Source: Cryptomeria japonica (Eukaryota > Streptophyta > Pinopsida > Cupressales > Cupressaceae). From it: 64,000 nucleotides of DNA. The stretch spans positions 156,175,349 through 156,239,348 of the forward strand of contig NC_081413.1 in assembly GCF_030272615.1 (NCBI RefSeq), written 5' to 3'. The translations under genes were made by a program, and so were the position numbers. This document shows positions 52,216-64,000 of the stretch, one piece after another. Below the pieces are notes generated by a model, which worked only from the letters and a program-made list of their open reading frames with translations, did no database searches and had not been told where the DNA came from. Every line of letters starts with the position of its first letter. Position 1 is the first letter of the stretch.

Positions 52216-52653
52216 TTAAGTGATTTTGTAAGCACATGACCACTAATGAAGGGTCATGGGGTCATGGCCTTAGGATCGTAAGGGGACTTAAAACTTAGGA
52301 ATTTTGACAACGACAAAGGATTTTATGGAAAGATAAATCGCCACCCTTAGTAGTCAATTAAATACATTGAGTCCTAAGAGCTGGTAATCCTATGATGTAA
52401 AATCCTTCCGAGAGCAACTTAAAAAATCTTAACCCATTATAGGCGGTCAACGACAAAAAAGAAAAGAGGAGGGTTTTAAGAAATCAAGATGAAAAAAATA
52501 AATCACTCGGTAAACCCTTGATAAACCCTAGCTCTCAAGACTGCAAAGGACAATAGAAATAAGGAGAAAAAGAAAAAAAAATTGCCACTCCTAATAGAGT
52601 CATTGTGGCTTAGCCACAGTGAGTGGTGCTTAGAATAATGTGTTGGCATTAAC
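52216..52653. other. Non-coding spacer
   Basis: No gene is seen. TGTTGGCATTAACTTATC at 52,641 resembles a Copia-like LTR start, but no matching end was found. Confidence 0.35.
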
Positions 52654-52893
52654 TTATCAATTCTAAGGTTGTAACTTAAATATAATCCAGTTACTTTCCT
52701 AATTTATGATATTTTTTGTTATCTAGTACATATGATATCCTTATCATGTGAAATTACTACCAAAAGTCATCATTTATCAATTATAGGCTTGTTGCTCATA
52801 TATAAGCAAGATACTTTCCTAATTTGTGATATCTATTATTATCTAGCACATGTGATATCCTTATGATGTGAAATTAGTACCAAAAGTGAGTCT
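52654..52893. repeat. 120-bp imperfect tandem duplication
   Basis: Copies start TTATCAATT at 52,654 and 52,774 and share TACTTTCCTAATTT, GTTATCTAG or ATTATCTAG, TGATATCCTTAT and CAAAAGT in order, at about 80% identity by eye. Confidence 0.75.
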
Positions 52894-54254
52894 ACAAGTC
52901 TAAAAATTTGAAGAATAATTAGCAACATCAAATCATCATCAACCATTGATCATTATGATGGAAGCTTTAAGGAATTTTGGAGGATTATAGAGAATTACTG
53001 AATGTTGATTGTCGTGTACCTCTCTCTAAGGGTTTGGTATGATTTCATGTCATTCTTACATTTCTATAATTAGCTTCAGATCTAAGTTTTTATCATTGAT
53101 CTATGTGATTCATGTATTCCTTGAGTTGATAAATGCATAATCTTTGATTTACTCATTGAGGGTTCGCTCTAACACACTTGAGTAGGGCTCTTATTTATGT
53201 TTATGTACTTATTTTCTCATCACAATCTTGGCATACTTAAGGTTCAAAGAACACACTATTATTTTCAGATCCAACTTGGCTATCTATGGAGGTGGAAATC
53301 ACTAAAATAGTGACTTGACTAAGGCAAGCCCCTATATAGCCACAAAACCATCTCTCTCTTTTGTAAGTTCCAAAATAGTTCTTTGCAAATTTTTGGAGAC
53401 ACGAGGGTACTCAGGACTCATAAATAGTGTTTCTCGAGAAATTTCCTTATAAAATGACAATGTCCTCAAGTTAGGGGCGCCTAGTGCCAATGACCTCATT
53501 GTTTGGCTTGAAACTTGGTGGGAAGGTAGTTTAGAGGTTCCTAATATCATATCTACTCTCCAAATTTAGCATGGTACCTATTAGTAATATGGTTCCTAGC
53601 CATAGTGACGAGTCATTTTGATCTCTTCTTTCTATCACATGCACATTTATGCATCACTATTCTAGAATTATTCTTTCTCGTATCTTACAGTTTATCTATC
53701 TGGTTGTATTAGTTTAGGTTCAAATTCATACAAGCTTTAAGACCTAATTTTATTGCATCTATATCAATCGATAAATTGTTCAAGAAACAAAGGAATAAAA
53801 CCTAGGGATTGTTTGAATCTCTTTGAGTAAGAGTTAGTTATACATACACCCCTTTGTCATTTGTATTCTAGTTTTCAATGGAATAGGTTTGGTCCTAGTT
53901 GAATTGATAGCTAGAGTTATCCATCTCTTTTTCATCATAAATAACAATCATTTTAAAAAGATATCTACATGATGATAAAATGAGCATTAGTACCAACAAG
54001 ACAAGCCTATATTGGGACTTTATATAATTTATATGTTAGCCCTATGAGTAATGAATATAAGACTTCCATGGTTCTTGAGACTAATTATAAGTTTCCTACT
54101 AGAGGAAAATATGAAGGCTGCAAATATTTATCACATATGAAGCTCAAATATGTCTATCTTCAGGGTATTGAAAATGTGAACCATGTTGTCATAGTGTGCA
54201 CTAGACCATTAATTATTCATTCAATGATAGTTTTTAGTAGGGACAGTGTTTTAT
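52894..54254. other. Non-coding AT-rich DNA
   Basis: No supported feature. Short reading frames of up to about 100 codons show no motif. Confidence 0.4.
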
Positions 54255-54428
54255 GTGTTGCTTTTGGATTTGATTGTGTGAATGTTTTTTCATCAATGTT
54301 TCGAATCACACTCCATGATCCATCATTTTTCTCCTTATGATCTCTATCTCATCTTGATGATGGATCACAAAGTATGATCCAAAATGTTGATGCAAAAACA
54401 TTCACACGATCAAATCCAGAAGCAACAC
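54255..54428. repeat. Foldback (hairpin) with 73-bp arms
   Basis: 54,255-54,327 and 54,356-54,428 are reverse complements at about 61 of 73 positions, around a 28-nt loop. The arms begin GTGTTGCTTTTGGATTTGAT and end with a GATCCATCAT core. Most mismatches are transitions that would give G:U pairs in RNA. It could be a foldback MITE or a small-RNA-type hairpin. Confidence 0.85.
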
Positions 54429-54601
54429 ATATTGTTTCATGGATTGTGAAAATCCAATAGCTTTAAGGGACATAGTTGATAGTGATAAAAGAAAATTTAT
54501 CGATTGCAAAAGGGTGTCTCGGGTGAAGTTCAAATTTGAGGGTATTTAGGATGTTCAAGCTAAGAGATATTGATACATAGGAAAATATTGTAGATGATTT
54601 A

Positions 54602-57600
54602 TGTGAAACTTGTTGATTAACCCCATAGTAGATCAAAGATCACTTGTAACTAAAAAATCTTCCACACAAGAGAGAAGCAATAAAAATTCTATGAAATCAA
54701 AGGATCTACTAGATGTAAAATTAAATTAGTATGATATAAAATGAAGAAAACTTTGTTATAAAGATAAGAATGAAACCATAAGACATACTAAGATCATGAG
54801 AAGTGTCTTAATCCTATGATATGAGATTCAATAAGTAAATAATATAAGTATTCTTAAGTATGTAAGTGTGAATAGGACATAATAAGTAACTAATTAGATA
54901 ATATACCATGTTTACATCAACACACCCTTAAGTGAAAATTATGGAGTATGATAAAATTAAAAAGATGATTGAATGCATAGATAGATGAATCTTAAATGTA
55001 AGGCCACATTGAGAAAAGGAGGAAAATCATAGGAAAAAACCCCTCTCCAAAAGAAAAAAAATGCAAACAAATATATACAAGTGCAAGAAGGAATGACGAC
55101 TCAACATGAACCCAAAATGACTAATTTTACCAATGTACAATAGATGTTCTCCTTATAGAAGAGTAACATAGAGATTATGTATTATCCCACAATGTATAAT
55201 CTATTGCAATGATGACCTGTATGACTAACAAAGGATGATGATGAAGATCCATGAATGTAGAATAACATTTCTCCTCTTTGGAAGAAACAATACCAAGAAT
55301 AGATGCAAGATGTTTGATAATATTTTCCGTTGATGTCTCTAAAATATGTTAAGGTATTTTCATGTTAGTATCAGATGTCACAATCAAATCAAATATCAAC
55401 CCAACAAATGAATAAGGTGATAAACTGAGATCATTTACAAATGAATGAAGAACAAGATTCAAAGATAAAGATGGCATGATAATCATGATTATAAGCATGA
55501 TAATATGGATGTCCTCAAATTTGTTTGTTAAATTTGTAAGATGGGACTCACCAAATAAACCTACAATTTTTATCAAGTACTATTTTTTATATATCAAATT
55601 TGAAATATTATGATGTACTTGTTGCAAAGAATGACTTGAATTGACAATATATTCACATGTGATCTTGATGTATGTCATTTAACTATAGTACTCAACCCAT
55701 GGTAATTTATCCACACAAGAAGTGTAAATATGAACACCTAAAGATGAAGCTACCAATGTTAGAATACAAGAATCATTAGTCTTAGGATATTGACTCAAAA
55801 TAATGAAGATGAAGCCTTTGAATATAGATTAGGATTCTTATAAGCCAAATAATCAATGAAAATTTCTATAGGAGGAGAAGGGGCATTAGGTCAAGCCTCA
55901 TTGCCATTACAACTATCAAGACCTACAAAAAAAATTAAGATATTTTTGATATCATCATTATATAGTATATTGTTGCAATCATGAAGGGGTCGAAGGATGT
56001 TCATAACATGATCATTTAGGAATAGAAAATATTCATGTTTCTAAAGATCTCCCAAATTCTAGTCCAAATAGTGTAAGGGAAATCAATATGTGAGATAAAA
56101 CAATAGTATTAGATCAACATTTCCACTAATGAATATGAGGACGTGATCATTCTTGATATCCCATTCTTTCTTTTGATTAGGTGTAACTTTAGGGACAATA
56201 CTATAGATATGTGGCAAGAGATGAAACCACCTAAGATGTTTCAAGATTTCATTTTGACAATCCATATAGTAACCTTTATTTAGGGTGATTTTAAAATGTT
56301 GAATTACAAAACTCATGATTTATAATTATATACTCCTCATATACAAAATAAAGATCAAAATATGTAAAAATAAAAACCTTTTAGCATAAAAAATGGTCAC
56401 ATATTATGTAAAATATCCAAACTACAAGTCAAAATAGAAAGATTAAATACAAACTAAATTAATTGGTACCAAGGAAAAATTAAAAAAAATAAGTATATAT
56501 TTGCATAGTTTTCTACCACTTATTTGTTTGTGGAAAATCAACATTTTATGCCCATGTTATGGCCTTTTCTTTAAAACTTCTCTTGTAGTGTTTAACAAAA
56601 TGCTCTAAAACCTATTGCGCTTGTATGGATTTATAATTTTTTTTCTTCTAAGATCAATGAAGTGGTTTATTTTGTACCAAGATGTGTTGCATGAAATCTC
56701 TTATCCAAAAATATCTAATCAAGGAAAGATAATTATAGATCTAGATCTCTGATACTATGTAAGAGTTGTTTATCAATCTCATAATAGCCCAAGGATCATT
56801 TGCAACCAAAAAAATATTCCACAACAAGAGAAACAATAGAAATGTTATAAAGTTATAAAATTCATTAGATACACAATATAAAAAAAATAATATATAATAA
56901 ATAAATAATGACAAGGATGAAATCCAAGGACATAGTAAGATAATGACAAGGTCTTAATCCTATGACATGAGTAACAAGAACTATATGACTAAATTAATCT
57001 TAAGTATGAATAGTGAAAGGAAGCTAAGGTGCAGAAAATGTTTCCTAAAACTAATTTAGTGGGAGAGATAACACAAGTTTTCTTAAAAATCTTAAACTGT
57101 TACAAAATAGGAAGCACATACAAAAGGAAGAGATATACCACATTCAAATAATTAACAATTAACACAATATATATGTATTGTGGGGAAAACCCTTTGGGAG
57201 AAAAACCCTGCACTCCAAAAGATGCCTAATTTATATTATTAAAAAAATCAATAAAAAAACACTATACTTATAGAGCAAGCTTCTCACGGGAGTATCACCA
57301 ACTAGAGATTCAGAGTTAACTCGATCTAGCTATAATACTCTTACACACAACCTCCATCTAGCACACCTAATATATAGGAGATAGAATACATAAATCTGCC
57401 AAATGGTATTACAAAACCATGAGCTAAAACTACCCAAAAAGTGGCACCCAACTTATCTCCATTCCAAGATGTCATGTGATGTGTCAACACACACACCAAC
57501 ACATGTAGCTCTCTTTTACAACTCATTTATGTGTCCAACAGTTTTTTATATTTCCTATTTTAGGAGACCCAACTTCTAGAGGCCATAAATTTTGAACCAA

Positions 57601-57985
57601 GTGTTTGATTAACAAATCTTTTAAAGCGCTAAAAAGATTTCGACGTGCTCTATCAAGCTATAACCCACTACGTTGCTTACAAACACTTTCAAACCATTTT
57701 AGAGCCTTTAAGGCCCTCAGAATTGACTCTAAAACTTCCATTCATGACTTTCAAAAACAAAACTTTAATATATTCAAATCTAGACATGATCTTGCAACAA
57801 AAATTTATCAGCATGCTTATCAAGCCAAACTAAAGCTTCTAGAAAAAGTTTGGACTAATCTGTGCTCTATTGGAAACTTACTATAAATAGTAACCCTATG
57901 TAAATGCAAGGTTGAGACACCATTTTCCTAACAAATAACACCTAGATAGAAATTAGTTACCTTATATACCATGTTTACACCAACA
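54602..57985 (-). mobile_element. Decayed non-autonomous LTR element
   Basis: 54,602-54,922 (TGTGAAACTTGTTGATTAAC...TTTACATCAACA) resembles two separated parts of 56,758-57,985 (TGTAAGAGTTGTTTATCAAT...TTTACACCAACA). A primer-site-like sequence, the inverse of ATAGTATCAGAGATC, adjoins the right copy at about 56,745-56,757, which puts the element on the minus strand. Identity is roughly 75-80%. The right copy is some 900 bp longer, so one LTR gained or lost sequence. The 1.8-kb interior has no recognisable coding domain, as in non-autonomous (LARD-like) elements. Confidence 0.5.
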
Positions 57986-60010
57986 CTCTAAATAAGTCAA
58001 TGATCATTAGGAAATTTGTAGTAACCCATTTAACTTAATCCAAAAACTCAACTGATTTTTTTTTAAAAAAGAGGACTTATTCATGGATATTATTTATCTT
58101 TCTAAGGGGTTGTTGGGGGTAGGTTTCTTTATAAGGCTTACTTGATCAGTACTATATTGACCCAATATCCTAGGACAACTAAGTTCCATTAATCTCTTGA
58201 AAAACCAGAATAATTCCTACTCTTTTACTAATAAACCTTCTTGTATATCTCTTTGTTTGAAATTTTCTTTTTTTTTCTATCATCAAGGTAGTTATTGTCA
58301 ATAAATCATCAATAATATCATCTAAATTTTGATCAAACTGATACAACTATAGTTTTTGTTGCATATAAAAATTTAACTAAAATTGATATCTTAAATGTGA
58401 CACAATATTTAAATACTTATTTACTCATACTGAACTAATTCTAAATGAATAAATTGGTTTACACCATTTAATTTACTTACTTAATAGTTACTCATATCGA
58501 ATCTAAATTTAACTATTAAATTTAATTTACTTAGAAATGAAGGTTTCTATAACTCTGAAAATGGCTACTAAAAATATCTTCAATTGTTTGCATATAATTT
58601 AATTTGTGTTCAATGATGATGTAATTACTTTCATGCAAAAATAATCTGAAAATAAATAAATAAATTTAAAAACCAAAATATAAAGTTTCTAAATAGTCAT
58701 TACTTTTTGAAAGCCCTATTTCTAATCATATCGCTTTATTAAGTCTTTTAAAATTAAAATTTTAGAGTTGCAGGAAATGAATAAAACCACATTCAAAATG
58801 ATTTTTTTATTTATTTTTATTTTTTTTTATTATTTTTTTTTTATCTTATAACTTTTCTCTTAAAATCATATTTACTTTCTATTTCTTTTAATTTATCAAT
58901 AAGTATTTCTTAAATAGAACTCTTCAATCCAATAATTCATCAACTATGTTTCTTTGTTGGAACCACATAAATATTAATTATCCTTTTTCCTATGTTCATA
59001 ACTAATTAAATTATTAAATTTAGTAATTTATTAAAAAATCATTTCGGTTAATACTAATTATTTGCATGTTGAATTTTAAACAATATGTTTTAATTAAATT
59101 CTCAACTTAGAAAAATCAACCCTTTTCTTTCTTTCGTCTAAATACTGCTATATATATCAAATAATATTAAATGCTCAAATTATACATATTTATATTTAAT
59201 TATTTTCTGCAATAAATCTAACTTTATTATTATTTTTAAAGTACAATAATTATAATTTAATATATACATATATTGAAATGAAAATATTGGACATGCGCAA
59301 TAAAATAATATTAATTATTGCTTATAATGTTGATATTTTAAATCATGTATAACTTAAAATATATTTATATACAGATTTTTGTATTTTAAATACTAATATT
59401 TATTTGGTACTATAATATTTCATTTATTTTCTTATCTTTAATATTTCATTTATTTTCTTATCTTTATATGCAACTAAATAAAATACCCTTTAGATTTATG
59501 TACATTAAAAAAAAATTCTTTTTAAATTAATAATAAATTGAATTGGAAGAATAAGATAAGTGTAAATATTGTTTTATTTTATAAAGCATATTTTTAATTA
59601 AAAAGAGAAATAAGAATATTATATAGCAAGATATCATTAGTATGTTTATTATTACTATTTTAATGTTAGAAGATTTTTTTTATTTTTTTTAATTATTTTT
59701 TTGGAAGAAATTTCTACAGCAACACATTCACAAGTTTAAAGTTGGAAGAAATTTCCAAAAAAGAAATGTATTCACAAATGTTAAAGGAAATTCTTAAGAG
59801 AAATATGTTGAAAGAAAATTACAATTTTATTCACGCAATTCATTTTTTTTCTTATGTTTTTCCCTATTTACCCAAGTAAATATAAACCATTCTCTCCCAG
59901 TTTCCAAATGTATTTGCATTCAATAATCCTCCTTAAAATACCCCAAATAAAATTTACATGCATTCAGATCTAACTCAACATGTAATGGATTCAAATAATC
60001 CCCTCAAAAA
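57986..60010. other. AT-rich non-coding DNA with poly-T tracts
   Basis: No gene. Long T runs occur at 58,801-58,843, and very AT-rich stretches at 59.1-59.7 kb. Confidence 0.5.
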
Positions 60011-60162
60011 TACCAAAGGAAATTGCATGCAATAAAATAAAATTTACTTGCATTCAGATTTTATTCAAACAAACAGGCAAATTTATTACCAAAGGAAATT
60101 GCATGCATTCAAATAAAATTTACTTGCATTCAGATTTTATTCAAACAAACAGGCAATTTTAT
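60011..60162. repeat. 76-bp tandem duplication
   Basis: TACCAAAGGAAATTGCATGC starts copies at 60,011 and 60,087. Both continue through TTTACTTGCATTCAGATTTT and AAACAAACAGGCAA. Confidence 0.85.
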
Positions 60163-60335
60163 TTAAGGAAGAACCTGGATCCACAAAAGAGATTAAATCC
60201 TTCTCTATAAACAGACATATCTATTTTAACACTTTTAACAAAATAATAATACTAGCATCTGAAAATACACAAAAGAAAGAACCTAGATTCACAAAAGAGA
60301 TCAAATCCTTCTCTGTTGAACCATGCTCATGCTTC
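60163..60335. repeat. Direct repeat of about 40 bp
   Basis: GAACCTGGATCCACAAAAGA near 60,173 and GAACCTAGATTCACAAAAGA near 60,280 are both followed by an ATCCTTCTCT-type end. Confidence 0.65.
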
Positions 60336-63300
60336 CAACTTCCTTTCTTCAAATTTATTCCTCCAACAATTCTGATAGCAATCTCCTCCCCCCCCCCTCA
60401 ATTTGTAGCACCTATATTCTATATAGATTTCATCAAAGAATCTACTTCCAATATTTAACTTTATTCCATGCTCACAAAATTTCTAAACTATAACTATTCA
60501 TAAAAATGAAACTCAATAAAATCTCTCCAAAAGGAGTCTGTAAAATACACCCAACATCCTCCTAATTTATAGATTTTGAAGATGTAAATAACTTTCACCA
60601 TCCGTAAAAATAATTTTCAAAATAAGGAGATTCTTCAATTAATATTTGTAAGAGAATATGCCATAAATAATATTGTAACTCCCTTGTTGTCAATTTATTT
60701 ATCAAGAATTATTTTTGTAACTCCCTTGTCATAAAATTTCCATGAATTGAGATATTCTTGTCATAGAATAAATTTGTAAAATTCATTCCTTCCAAAATAA
60801 ATGAATATTATATTCTCCACTTGTCATAGGATGTGCTAATAATAAATTTCCACTTCTAGCATGCCATGTGTCTTGGCCTTCCTCTTTTCTCCTACACCAT
60901 GTTCTTAAATAAAAATATATGCATTAAAATAAGTATAAGTATTTATCTATTGTTTTAAATTTTAAAATTAATTACTTGCATCTAGTTAATATTATAATGT
61001 AAATAATATATATTTAAATATATGTATTTTTGGTTTCTTAGTAAAATTAGTTTTATATATATTAGTCTACTACTATATTTAATCAAGTTTATTATCTAAT
61101 TTAATGCATTTATAAATTTTTGAGTTTTGCTTGATTTATTGGTTTAATTTTTATATTATTTTTAATTTATTATAAATAAATAATCGATCAATTCCTACCT
61201 TATCCAAAATTAATCAAATATGTTTTTTTTTTAATATTCCAAGTAAGAGGGTTATGACAAAATTGGTGGGGGAAAGCTATGATATTGTTTCCCCTAGGTG
61301 CTATTTTATGTTTATTTTGTTGACCCCTATGCAATGTATAAAAACAAGTGGGAATTTGTTAAGAAGGTATGTTTTACACCTTATATAATATATTATAATA
61401 TTCGACCCTTATAGAGAGGGACATTGCATTAGAGAGGAATCTTGAGATTCCCCTTTTAAGATTGATCTTACCATTTGAAATGCCAAATATGACTTGGATG
61501 TTAAATTGTCTAAGAGTATATAAGATGCAGTAGTTACACTGTAAAATCACTATGAATGTCCTCTATCATGCATAGAGTGTTTAACGCATCTATACTGTGT
61601 GTAAATTGTAACAACGCTTATGAAGGGAGTTACAAAGAAATTAAAGAAATTCATATTTGACCAATTAAATTTAGTGGCATGTTAGAGAATCTTGCAAATT
61701 GAGTTGTTTGCACCAAATTGGAGTGTATGGTTTGACTAGGTGAACTCCTTATTTTTAGGGATCAAAGGAGTCTATTTGGAATGTTGTAATTGCACTTGTG
61801 GAGTGGGGCACATGGGTTTGGCTAGAGGATTTTGATCAAGGTTAGAGACCTATAATTTGGCAAATTTCCTCATATGGTTTCTCAATTGCCTGTACTTAAG
61901 TGTTTGGACATGCTTGCTTGATAGGTTTCTAGAGCATGTCCATGCTATTAGATTCATCTCAGGATCAAGGATACACAATATCAAACCAACATAAATGAAA
62001 TCTTTCTACAATATAGTCATTCTCTTTGATAGTATATCAAGTAGTGTTATCTTGTTGTTGGGTTTCTTCCCGAAAAAAGATTTTTTAGAGTATATCTTGT
62101 GTTCATTTTTGCATGTCATTGATTAACACTTTGTTGTAATAATTTAAATTTTCTAACTTGTTTAGTATACATTTCTCTATTCATCTTCTTTATTTGCTTT
62201 TAGTAGATTAGATCATGGACACAATCTAATTCTAGGTCCCAAAATATTTAGAATCTACTTTAATTTTTTTATATAATAACTCAATTTCAAATTTCAACTA
62301 TCCCTCTTTATCACACCATCTTTGTAGTCAACATCACATTTTTAATCATTTCTTTTCTATCTTTATCATATTAAAATGATTGTAATCAATCTCAACTCAT
62401 ATTAATTTAAGATATAAATTTAATTGATTTTCATCTATTCAAAAGTGTATTTTGTTTCCCTATGATATGTCATAGAATGACACAATTAGGTGATAGGTTG
62501 TATTATTCACAAATTGAGTAGATTGTACTCCATAATATAAAAATAAAGTAGACACACCCCATGACGTCCTACCTTGTTTGTTTGTTATTAAGTTATTAAT
62601 TTAAGAAATGCATGCCGTTTGAAAATTCATTTAAATGTGGATTATTTAATTTTCTCATGTGATAGAATATTCATTGATGGGGAGAGAACTACCACAGGAA
62701 TATTGAAATTTGAAGAAAACCCAACACTTGTGTTTTTTTAATATTATTTATAGCATGTAAAGTGATGGAAGGTCACCCAACTTGATCAAAGAACAAGGAA
62801 TAAGCTAAACCCCAAAGTGTGAGATTGTAGAAAACATGTCTTTGTTAACAAGAAAAAGGAAAATAGATTTCTAAATGTTGTATTCTTAAAGGATAGGGCT
62901 AGAACAAGGTCATATGAAAAGAAAATTAAATAAGATTTTATCTTATTAATCAAACTAAAATAAATAAATATCTTGTTTATTTAAATCTCATTTATTATTA
63001 AAATGGACTTGATTATTATAATTAGAGCTAGGTAAAGGTAAGAGGAGAGAGTGTGGATAGTTATTTTTTATTTCCTTCACAATATAATTTCTATATTCAG
63101 AAAGTAGTTATTATATTTAATAAAAAATATGTTAAATGATGAAAAGATTAAAATGTAATTGTTTTTTTTACCAATTTAAATAAAAGTTATATTAGTATAA
63201 ATATTAGAAATTGTTAAAAAAATATTATAATATATAATGAAAACATATAGATTTTTAGTTCAAATTTGTTTTGTTTTATCTATAATATTTGTTTAGCTTT

Positions 63301-64000
63301 TATTTGAAGAATTTTTTTTCTTTTATATATAACTTTAAATTTTGCCTCTCAAAAAGTCATTATTTTTATCTTCTTTTTTTATGAATAGCAATCATTTCCA
63401 TTAATAAAGATAAAGTACACTATTCACAAAAAAAGGTAGGGGGATACAAGACCACCCCTAGGAGTCAAATGGGTAAAGCTCGGAGGATAAAAAAACATGA
63501 TAACACTATTCTTTATTTTGACAATTCCTTTGCTTTATTTTTATTCCAAAAGGTTTAGTAAATATTATATACTATATATTATTTTCAATTATATGTTTAT
63601 TACTAAATATTAATTATTTGTCATGTAAATGACTATCAAATATAAGTTAAGCAGTTTTTATGTACACAATCACAACATGGGCCTCCTTGTTACCACCTTA
63701 GAATGTCTCTCAACATAATGGACAAATATATTATAAGTACAATATAAGATGAATAATATAATAGGCTCATTAAAGATACGTATTTTAGAGAGTGGGTTTT
63801 CAATACCTGAAAAATACACATATTAAATTGTAAATTATTAACTCTTATCATTAATGTAATCTCATTATAATAAAATAAAACATCCTTCACATAAATATTA
63901 AAGGTAAATAAATACAAATAAACATTATTAATTAAAATACCCTAAATAAATATCATTTCCCATTTATGGGCCCTTTACATCAATTTATAATTCTATAAAT
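60336..64000. other. AT-rich non-coding DNA
   Basis: No gene or element edge is supported. A TATA-like GTATAAAAAC at about 61,338 stands alone in AT-rich sequence. Confidence 0.45.

Noticed and set aside
52641-52658. LTR-like start TGTTGGCATTAAC
   Set aside because: No matching CCAACA end, primer site or internal domain was found.
54044-54340. 98-codon plus-strand frame
   Set aside because: It overlaps the left arm of the foldback, has no recognised motif and is probably chance.
61338-61347. TATA-like GTATAAAAAC
   Set aside because: It stands alone in very AT-rich DNA with no gene or LTR structure around it.

Overview
The window looks like nuclear DNA from a large, repeat-rich plant genome. 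The plant call rests on PLS-type pentatricopeptide repeats, a plant-type CACTA (En/Spm, tnp2) transposase with DUF4218/DUF4216-type domains, and Ty1/copia polyprotein with long terminal repeats (LTRs). A conifer is my best guess, because several LTR edges here (TGTTGGCATTGA... and CACTGAGAGGGGGG...) resemble conifer Copia LTRs as I remember them; that is recognition, not a search. I see no intact host gene, no rRNA or tRNA gene and no CRISPR array. Nearly all recognisable sequence is mobile elements, captured gene fragments or tandem repeats, all with stops or frameshifts.

Layout. 0.4-2.1 kb is a solo Copia-like LTR. 4.1-5.4 kb is a possible Ty3/gypsy-type LTR with a TATA box and AATAAA. 7.3-10.4 kb is a probable solo gypsy-type LTR with a GC-rich motif patch and a perfect hairpin. 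10,723-26,734 is the centrepiece: a 16-kb CACTA transposon with terminal inverted repeats, subterminal repeats and a matching 3-bp ACA duplication at both ends. It carries a decayed tnp2 transposase gene plus passengers: a PPR fragment, a nearly full-length CWC22 splicing-factor pseudogene with a second inverted CWC22 fragment beside it, and one copy of an unrecognised protein family (called family X here). 26.7-31.4 kb holds small duplications and a decayed Copia gag. 31.8-38 kb holds a second family X copy, split by a 2.6-kb satellite built of near-palindromic units. 38.3-39.6 kb is an array of a GC-rich 19-bp motif around a TATA box. 39.6-41.1 kb is an LTR fragment and an orphan coiled-coil reading frame.

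41,187-48,100 is a minus-strand Ty1/copia element with gag, protease, integrase, reverse transcriptase and RNase H all recognisable but broken by stops. One of its LTRs carries a clean 285-bp internal inversion relative to the other. 48.1-51.2 kb is a junction of two related LTRs in opposite orientation around a gag fragment. 51.2-52.2 kb has another GC-rich motif array. 54.3 kb has a 73-bp foldback. 54.6-58 kb looks like a decayed non-autonomous LTR element. 58-64 kb is AT-rich with only short duplications.

No genes work together here in the operon sense. The biology is that of transposons nesting, capturing host transcripts and decaying. In-frame stops in the transposase are mostly TGA where arginine CGA would fit, as expected from deamination of methylated cytosine.
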